Shown here in pieces: positions 57,735 to 64,000 of a stretch of DNA of 64,000 bases. This DNA is from Proteles cristata cristata (taxonomy: Eukaryota; Chordata; Mammalia; Carnivora; Hyaenidae): assembly GCA_017311185.1 (NCBI GenBank), contig JAESUZ010000960.1, positions 496,001 through 560,000 of the forward strand, written 5' to 3'. The position numbers and the translations under genes were made by a program. Numbering within the stretch: the first letter of the stretch is position 1; each line of letters starts with the position of its first letter. A model generated the notes under the pieces. That model worked only from the letters and a program-made list of their open reading frames with translations, was not told the origin of the DNA and did not search any database.

Positions 57735-59660
57735 CTAAGCTATGAATTCTTTTAGGAAAGTGATGGAACCATTTAGAAACATCTTATTTGTATGGGCCTT
57801 AATATTTATAATAGTTTCTAAGACATAGCACACCCTCCAAAACATTGATTAAATAAAATAGAGAATGCATACATCTACTCATTGTGAAATTTCTGGACTA
57901 CTTTTAGATTTGAATTATAAAAGGATGGGCATGCTAGTATCACTATCTTAAGTGGACATTTTTCAGTCTTCTTTTTGAAATAGATAAATGTGGATAATAC
58001 TGAAAAAATGGTAATCAAATAGTCTAGCTACCAACTAATTACATTCACTGATTAAGCTTACAAAAATTCTTTCTTTTAGCAAAATAAATCTAGATTAGCT
58101 GTTATACTTTTATTAGAAGCTGTAGGTAGACTATATATGTTAATATATTAAGAAGTCCACATAAATGATTTACAAGTGATTTGCTGTCAAAAAATCACCA
58201 GTTCAATATGATCTATTATAATATGTCCAAATAATCTAGATTTGTTGTGATTTGAATCAAACTTGATTGAGTTCAAGTTTTCCAGAAAACTGACAACAAA
58301 GTAATCCTCATAGACATTTAGTGAATGTTTTTCCAGTTAACTATTTCAATAAGCACTTATCTTAGAGAAATCTCTTAAGTCAAGTGTAAGAGTTTGTTCG
58401 TTTTTCATTACAACTTTTACCTGAAATTTTATCTACTGGGTTTTTAACCATGTATGATAATAATGGTTATTCAATAAAATATTGGCAAAAATTAAAAAAA
58501 TAATAAACAATACTTGTTTGAGGACTTTAACAGTTAAATAAAAAAGATCATTGAAAAAAGCCCATTTCAAAATAAGTGCTTAAGGCAGAGAGAAATATAG
58601 TAATAGCCAACTTTGAATTCATGCTTAAAGCCAATACTGTTTCCTGCACTAACAAGATATACAAAAAAGAAAAGAAAAAAAAAGTACATTATCAGTGGGC
58701 CCATTCAAACCCTATTAATATCACAAAAACTCCCACCATTCTTTATTGACAAGCTCAAGAAGGGAAAATATCAAAGGAAAGAGAGTAACTCCAAATGGTG
58801 GATTGATCTAAAAAAAAAAAAAAAAGATGATAAACATCAACCAAATGTTATGATTTAAAAAGTTTTTAGAAGACTTTAATTTTCCATCTGCATAAAAATG
58901 AAAAAAAATCCATATTTGAATGATAACTAATGCTGTTATGGTAATTAAAAATGTAGCAGAGCTCCTAAGTAGGCCACCTGGAGATATGAGAAGTTTGAAT
59001 TAAAACTGAAGATATATTAAATAGCATGTATTATTTCCATATTAAACTTGTAGAAAATAAATGAAAAAAATCTTTATTCTAGACCATCTGTCTAAGCAGA
59101 GCATACAGACAGACCTATCAGCCAATTTCATATTTAAGGTGTTTTCTTTGACTTTTTAAAGACACATACAGCAAAATTTCACTAGAAAGGACTATAATTA
59201 AATTTTTCAAAGAATGATAACAAATTTCAAATTCTGATTATGGCAACATTAGGAAACAGAATCATTTTGATCAAAAAAACCTTTGAGATATTAACTTTGT
59301 AACTCTTGATTACAGTCTATTTACAAGGCCTTAGTTATGAATTTTGATGTGCCACACATATATTCAGGGCACTGGGTATTTATCTCTTCAACCGTTTCTT
59401 TCTAGAGTTCTTAGGTAAGAATCATATTTTTCTTTATTGTTGTTTGCTTTACTAAAATTAGAAAGTAAATTTTGATTAAGGGACTATATATATCTGCTTC
59501 CTGCTCTTACCCTCAGTTTTTAGATTATTCACTTTGGTTGGTTCCCCTGCCATAATATTTTATTCTCCATTTTAAATGAAAGCTATCAGTGCTCTTTCCC
59601 TTTTTCCTGGGTATCATTTGGATCTTGTCCTTCTTTTGCACTCTTTCTCAGCTCAGAATA
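57735..59660. other. Single-copy AT-rich DNA
   Basis: No repeat or gene recognised. A-rich runs at 58670 and 58812 explain the 81-codon frame at 58613-58858. Confidence 0.45.
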
Positions 59661-59676
59661 AACCCTCATATTATTT

Positions 59677-60882
59677 TTTCAATTGAAGTATAATAAATGC
59701 ACAGTGTTATATTAGTTTCAGTCGTACAACATAATAATTCAACACTTCTGTACATTATTCAGTGCTCACCATGATGAGTGTAATCACCATCTATCACCAA
59801 ACAACATTGTTACGATTTTGTTGATTATATTCTCTATGCTGTACTTTCCATCTTTGTGATTTATTTATTTTATAACTGGAAGTTTGTACCTCTTAATCTT
59901 CTTTATTTCACCCACTCACCTACTGAGCTCCCCTCTGACAGTGACTGGCAGTTTGTTCACTGTATTTAAGAGCTTTTTTGGTCTTTTTTTGTCTTTGTTT
60001 TGTTTCTAAAATTACACATATGAGTGAAATTATATGGTATTTGTCTGTTTCCTACTTACTTCACTTCGCATTATACCCTCTAGGTCCATCCATGCTATTG
60101 CAAACAGTAAGATCTCATTCTTTTTCATGGGTGAGTAATGTTCCATTCTATATGTATATATCACATCTTTTTTATTCTTTCTTCTATTGATAGACACTTG
60201 GGTTGCTTCTGTATCTTGGGTATTGTAAATAATGTTTCAACAAACATAGGGATATTTGCAACAGGCCAATATCTCTGATGAACATAGATGGAAAAATCCT
60301 TATCAAAATATTAATAAACCAAGTTCAACAATACATTTAAAAAAATCCATCACTATCAAGTGAGACTTCTTCCAGAGATGCAAGAGTGGTTCAAATATTT
60401 GCAAATCAATCAATGTGATATATCACATTAATAAGGAAAAGGATAAAAACTATAAAATCATCTCAATAGATGCAGAAAATTCATCTGACAAAGTACAACA
60501 TCCATTCACAATAAAAACTCTCAACGAAGTAGGTTAGGAGAGAACATACTCAATATAAAAAGGCCATATATGAAAATTCACAGCTAACATCATATTCAGT
60601 GGTAAAACACTGAGAAATTCTCTCTAAAATAAGAGACAAGACAAGGATGTCCAGTCTCAACACTTATTCAACATAGTACTGAAAGTCCTAGCTACTACAA
60701 TCAGACAGGAAAAAGAAATAAAATTCATCCAAACTAGTAAGGAAGAATAAAAACTGTTACTTTTTGCAGATGACATGATACTATATATAGAAAGCACACT
60801 AACGAGACTCCCTCAAAAGAACTACTAGAATTGATAAATAACTTCAGTAATATCACAAGATGCAAAATTAATATATAGAAAT
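59677..60882 (-). mobile_element. L1MA copy with 5' inversion (twin priming)
   Basis: 59677-60256 is the antisense L1MA 3' UTR and ORF2 end (ttagtttcagtcgtacaaca, ctctaggtccatccatgcta, gggttgcttctgtatcttgg). At about 60257 the orientation flips: 60258-60882 is sense-strand ORF2 from the reverse-transcriptase region (ggccaatatctctgatgaac, tctcaatagatgcagaaaat, then FADDMILYIE at 60763-60792). A stop codon at 60748-60750 lies just before the FADD motif. Direct repeats ctcatattattt (59665-59676) and ctcatattcttt (60883-60894) bracket both halves, so this is one insertion. Confidence 0.88.
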
Positions 60883-60899
60883 CTCATATTCTTTAAAAA

Positions 60900-61250
60900 T
60901 GCCCTCACAGAAGTTTGAAGTAAAGATCCCATCAGCCTTTCCTGATTCCTGATTGCAAACTAGATTGCAAAATAATAAGCACAAAAAAGTTAAGGGCATA
61001 TATTGATCAAATTGACATGTTTTCAAAGAGAGATTATGTCGTGGAAGAATTTAAAAATTTATTAAACATGGACTAAGTCTATTAAATCTCAAATAAACCA
61101 TAAAGATGATTAAATGAGACATCTAAATCTCTAGAGTAAAAGGGTAATTTATATTAATAATGATATTTTGAATTGAAATATTTAATTTTAAGTGTGTTTC
61201 TTTTCTAAATTATCTTGTGATTTCTCATTCAAAGCTATACTGTATTAAAA
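60900..61250. other. Single-copy AT-rich DNA
   Basis: No repeat or gene recognised. Confidence 0.4.
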
Positions 61251-61253
61251 ATG

Positions 61254-61457
61254 AGGGCCTCCTGAGTGGCTCAGTCGGTTAAGCGTCCACCTTCTGCTCA
61301 GGTCATGGTCTCGTGGTTTGTGGGTTTAAACCCTGCATTAAGCTCTGCGATGACAGCTCAGAGCCTGAAGCCTGCTTTTGATTTTGTGTCTCCTTTCTCT
61401 GCCCTTCCCCTCCCTGCTCATGCTCTCTCTCTCAAAATTAAATGAACATTAAAAAAT
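61254..61457 (+). mobile_element. CAN-SINE
   Basis: Head gggcctcctgagtggctcag, gtcggttaagcgtccacctt, decayed B box gggtttaaaccc, body and tail aaaattaaatgaacatt. The duplication is imperfect (tgtattaaaaatg before, tgtatacaaatg after). Confidence 0.93.
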
Positions 61458-61557
61458 TGTATACAAATGAATCCTGTGCATGGCATATGTGATATTTCCC
61501 AGTTAGCCAGAATACTTGAATAAACTACCCCATTCTCCAATAAGAATAATGATTTTA

Positions 61558-61700
61558 ATTCATAGAGTGCCTGTTGTTCTAGGCTGCAGATTTATGTAAT
61601 CTCATAACCCTCACTTGAGAGAAAGCCTAAGGAAGCAAGGTTAACCAACTTCTTCAAGGTCACAAGGGTCATAAGCATCAGCTAATATCCTACTTTAAAC
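61558..61700 (-). mobile_element. MIR remnant, antisense
   Basis: gagtgcctgttgttctaggc, tgtaatctcataaccctcac, gaagcaaggttaaccaactt and cttcaaggtcacaagggtca follow antisense MIR in order. Confidence 0.55.
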
Positions 61701-61719
61701 AGCTAAATTGGCTACTCCT

Positions 61720-62391
61720 GGTATGACATGAAATTAATAGAGAGATTTATGTACCTTTGAAATAAGGATAAACCTCTTGTTCATTTTCTTCTCATTATGC
61801 TTAGCAATTTGTCCCAATTCACACAAACTTTTACATAGTTACCCTAAATCTTCTTTAAAAGGTAATGAGACTTTTCCACACAATTGTCCCTGCCAATATT
61901 TCTAATATTTCTAACTGGTTTGAATTAACACTAAGCTCTTCTTATGGAGTGCTATATTTATAAGTACAGAGCTATTAATGTCAAGATTTTCTGCCAAAAG
62001 ACATACTTCTATTACCCCTGCCCCTTCAATCATTTTTTTTTCTTTTCTCCTAAAGTGACTGTTCCTGCTCTAGTGACCCAGAACCTCTTATATCATAATT
62101 TAAAACCAGTGCCAAATATGACCTCAGAATAGCCAGATAATTTCAAGTAGTTTTTAAACATAACCATGCAGGATAAAAAAGATAAATCTATTATTAAATA
62201 TAAAAAATGTTGTTATACATTGTCTTTTTTGCTCTATAATCTGAGTATATATTGCAAGAAAACTTTGAATTGATATATTTAAATATCATGAAAAAAACTA
62301 GCATTATAGAAAATTCTTTCAAATAAAATATAAATTTATTTACTCTCTTTTCAAATATCAACATCAAACATCTCTAACATCTTAACATATA
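61720..62391. other. Single-copy AT-rich DNA
   Basis: No repeat or gene recognised. Confidence 0.4.
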
Positions 62392-62406
62392 GACCTTTCT
62401 ACACTT

Positions 62407-62617
62407 AAAAAAATTTTTACTGTTTAATTATTTTTGAAAGAGATTGAATGTGAGTAGGAGAAGAGCAGAGAGAGGGAGACACAGAATCGAAGTAGGCTCC
62501 AGGCTCTGAGCTGTCAGCCCAGAGCCCAAAGTGGGGCTCAAACTCACAAACTAAACTGTGAGATCATGACCTGAGCTGAAGTCGGACGCCTAACTGACTG
62601 AGCCACCCAGGCGCCCT
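62407..62617 (-). mobile_element. CAN-SINE
   Basis: Minus-strand copy: ggagacacagaatcgaagta, caggctctgagctgtcagcc, ctgtgagatcatgacctgag and gagccacccaggcgccc. Duplication gacctttctacactt (62392-62406) and ggtctttctatactt (62618-62632). Confidence 0.95.
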
Positions 62618-62634
62618 GGTCTTTCTATACTTTT

Positions 62635-63540
62635 AATAGCTTTTGCAGATAGACATGTTGCAATTTACTTTTTAACAACATCTTTCCAAAAATTAACGTA
62701 TTTTGGCACAAACCATCAAAATCAGATATAACACATCCTACCACCAAAGTCAATTCTGTGATTCCATCAGTAGCACACATTCTGTAGTAGCATTAACCTA
62801 CCCTCAGGAATACAAATTCCTATATTTGTAGATGTAGGAATCACAACTGTCAAAGTTTCCTAGAATTATTCTTCCCTTATTGACCACTCTATTACTTAAT
62901 GTCGAGAAAGCTATAGTGGCTACTTTAGAATTTGTAAATTTAAAGTAGCAAAAGTTGCTTCAACATAATATAAACAAAAACATGCAAATGATAAAATATT
63001 ATTCATTTTTACATATCACACCTGTATTTTTATATTAAATCAGGTTTGAAATGTAATCAAAATGTTGCACTTAGGTCTTCATATTTTCCAAACATGTCCC
63101 AAATATGGCAATGAATTGTACAATGAAGCATTACACTGACTTGTCTCTCTCTTTTGGTAAAAATTTTCTTTTTTCTCCAAAGAGTAAACTATATTTCCCT
63201 TAAGTTGTCAAAATAGTCTGTAATTAGAAATAAGACTTTCTGTAGGTGAGATTACAAAATGTCATATTGTGAACTTAATGAACCTTAAACTATATAAGTG
63301 AATATTGAGGAATAACCTAGGAAGCATGTTGATGTCTCATGACCTTGATGACTACTGAAAGGGGTGAATGACAATGGTAGGAAATTATTAAGAAAATCTA
63401 CCATATATTTTAAGAAGAAACATTCTGTAACAGTGTGTCGTGGACACCCATCCATTGAGTGAACACAAATATTTTGACCATAAAAATTTGATAATTGCAT
63501 TATTGACTATAAACTAATTATCAAAAGTATTTGTTTTTGT
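62635..63540. other. Single-copy AT-rich DNA
   Basis: No repeat or gene recognised. Confidence 0.4.
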
Positions 63541-63545
63541 TTGTT

Positions 63546-63756
63546 TTAATGCTTATTTATTTTTTGAGAGAGAGACAAAGACAGAGCATGAGTAGGGAAG
63601 GGGCAGAGAGAGAGATGGAGACACAGAAACCAAAGCAGGCTCCAGGCTCTGAGGTATAATCACAGAGCCCAACATGGGACTCAAAGCCACAAACCATGAG
63701 ATCATGACCTGAACTGAAGTTGGACACTTAATCAACTTAGCCACGCAGGTGCCTCA
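63546..63756 (-). mobile_element. CAN-SINE
   Basis: Minus-strand copy: atgcttatttattttttgag, gatggagacacagaaaccaa, gagatcatgacctgaactga and agccacgcaggtgcc. No clear duplication is seen; the left flank is a (tttg)n run. Confidence 0.93.
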
Positions 63757-64000
63757 GAAACGGATTCTAAAATGAAGAACTGAAAACATTTTGGTTATCA
63801 AAATGTATGAAGGTCATTGGATTTCCCTAATTAGAGGGCATTTTGTCCCTGCCCTTTGGCACATTTTAATCAAGTAGAAATAACTATTGTTTTCAAATCT
63901 AAAAAACACAAAGAAGTTAGTTTATAATTATAGTCCTCATCTGTATTTCTTCTTATGTTAGGCATTTGTTGCAACTTTAAATCAGAGTAATTTCAATTTA
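63757..64000. other. Single-copy DNA at window end
   Basis: Nothing recognised. Confidence 0.4.

Noticed and set aside
60258..60882. Reverse-transcriptase motif (FADD) as a sign of an active gene
   Set aside because: It is part of an inverted L1 fragment with an in-frame stop just before the motif and no complete ORF.
1..64000. CRISPR arrays, bacterial operons, phage or integron features
   Set aside because: The DNA is clearly mammalian. Direct repeats seen here are SINE/L1 target duplications or microsatellites, with no spaced repeat array.

Overview
This window is nuclear DNA of a carnivoran mammal, almost certainly a cat (Felidae). The main evidence is about 32 copies of the carnivore tRNA-Lys-derived SINE (CAN-SINE). 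They carry the felid form of the head (gcctgggtggctcagtcggttaag, then a B box ggttcgagcc, then a CT-rich stretch ending in aaataaataaa). A 5'-truncated young L1 3' end typical of cats sits at 51817-52312. No complete protein-coding gene, rRNA gene or functional tRNA gene is visible. The DNA is AT-rich and looks intergenic or deep-intronic. Nearly every open reading frame over 60 codons is either inside a repeat or low-complexity AT sequence.

Layout. 1-9.3 kb: mostly single-copy AT-rich DNA with three SINEs, a GATA microsatellite and three L1 3' ends; a weak candidate terminal exon lies at 133-265. 9.3-12.3 kb: old antisense L1-like DNA carrying four SINEs, then a hAT remnant. 12.9-16.5 kb: SINEs, an L2 fragment and a tRNA-like short SINE. 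16.5-23.4 kb: SINE-poor, with an internally deleted L1M (20.4-21.7 kb). 23.4-28.1 kb: dense young SINEs, a (TG)28 tract and ancient repeats. 27.4-34.8 kb: stacked L1 copies of several ages on both strands, some split by SINEs. 34.8-44.6 kb: SINE-free, with L2/MIR fossils, a homopyrimidine tract, a C-rich tract and a solo retroviral LTR (42837-43745). 44.7-49.5 kb: inverted SINE pairs and old L1 DNA. 49.67-50.0 kb: an exon-like open stretch on the minus strand. 51.8-52.3 kb: young L1. 54-57.7 kb: a three-SINE alternating cluster, MIR and hAT remnants. 59.7-60.9 kb: an L1 with a 5' inversion. 61-64 kb: three SINEs and a MIR.

How it works together: there is no pathway here. The window records layered retrotransposition. 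Ancient L2, MIR and hAT copies were followed by L1M and L1MA copies. A class I LTR and felid SINE/L1 insertions also landed here. The youngest SINEs keep perfect target-site duplications of 14-21 bp. The observations most worth checking are the exon-like segment at 49672-49997, the twin-priming L1 at 59665-60894, the solo LTR, the poly(A) tract flanked by a 15-bp direct repeat at 52554-52598, and a young SINE group with shared diagnostic bases. Repeat family names are from recognition only; no database search was run.
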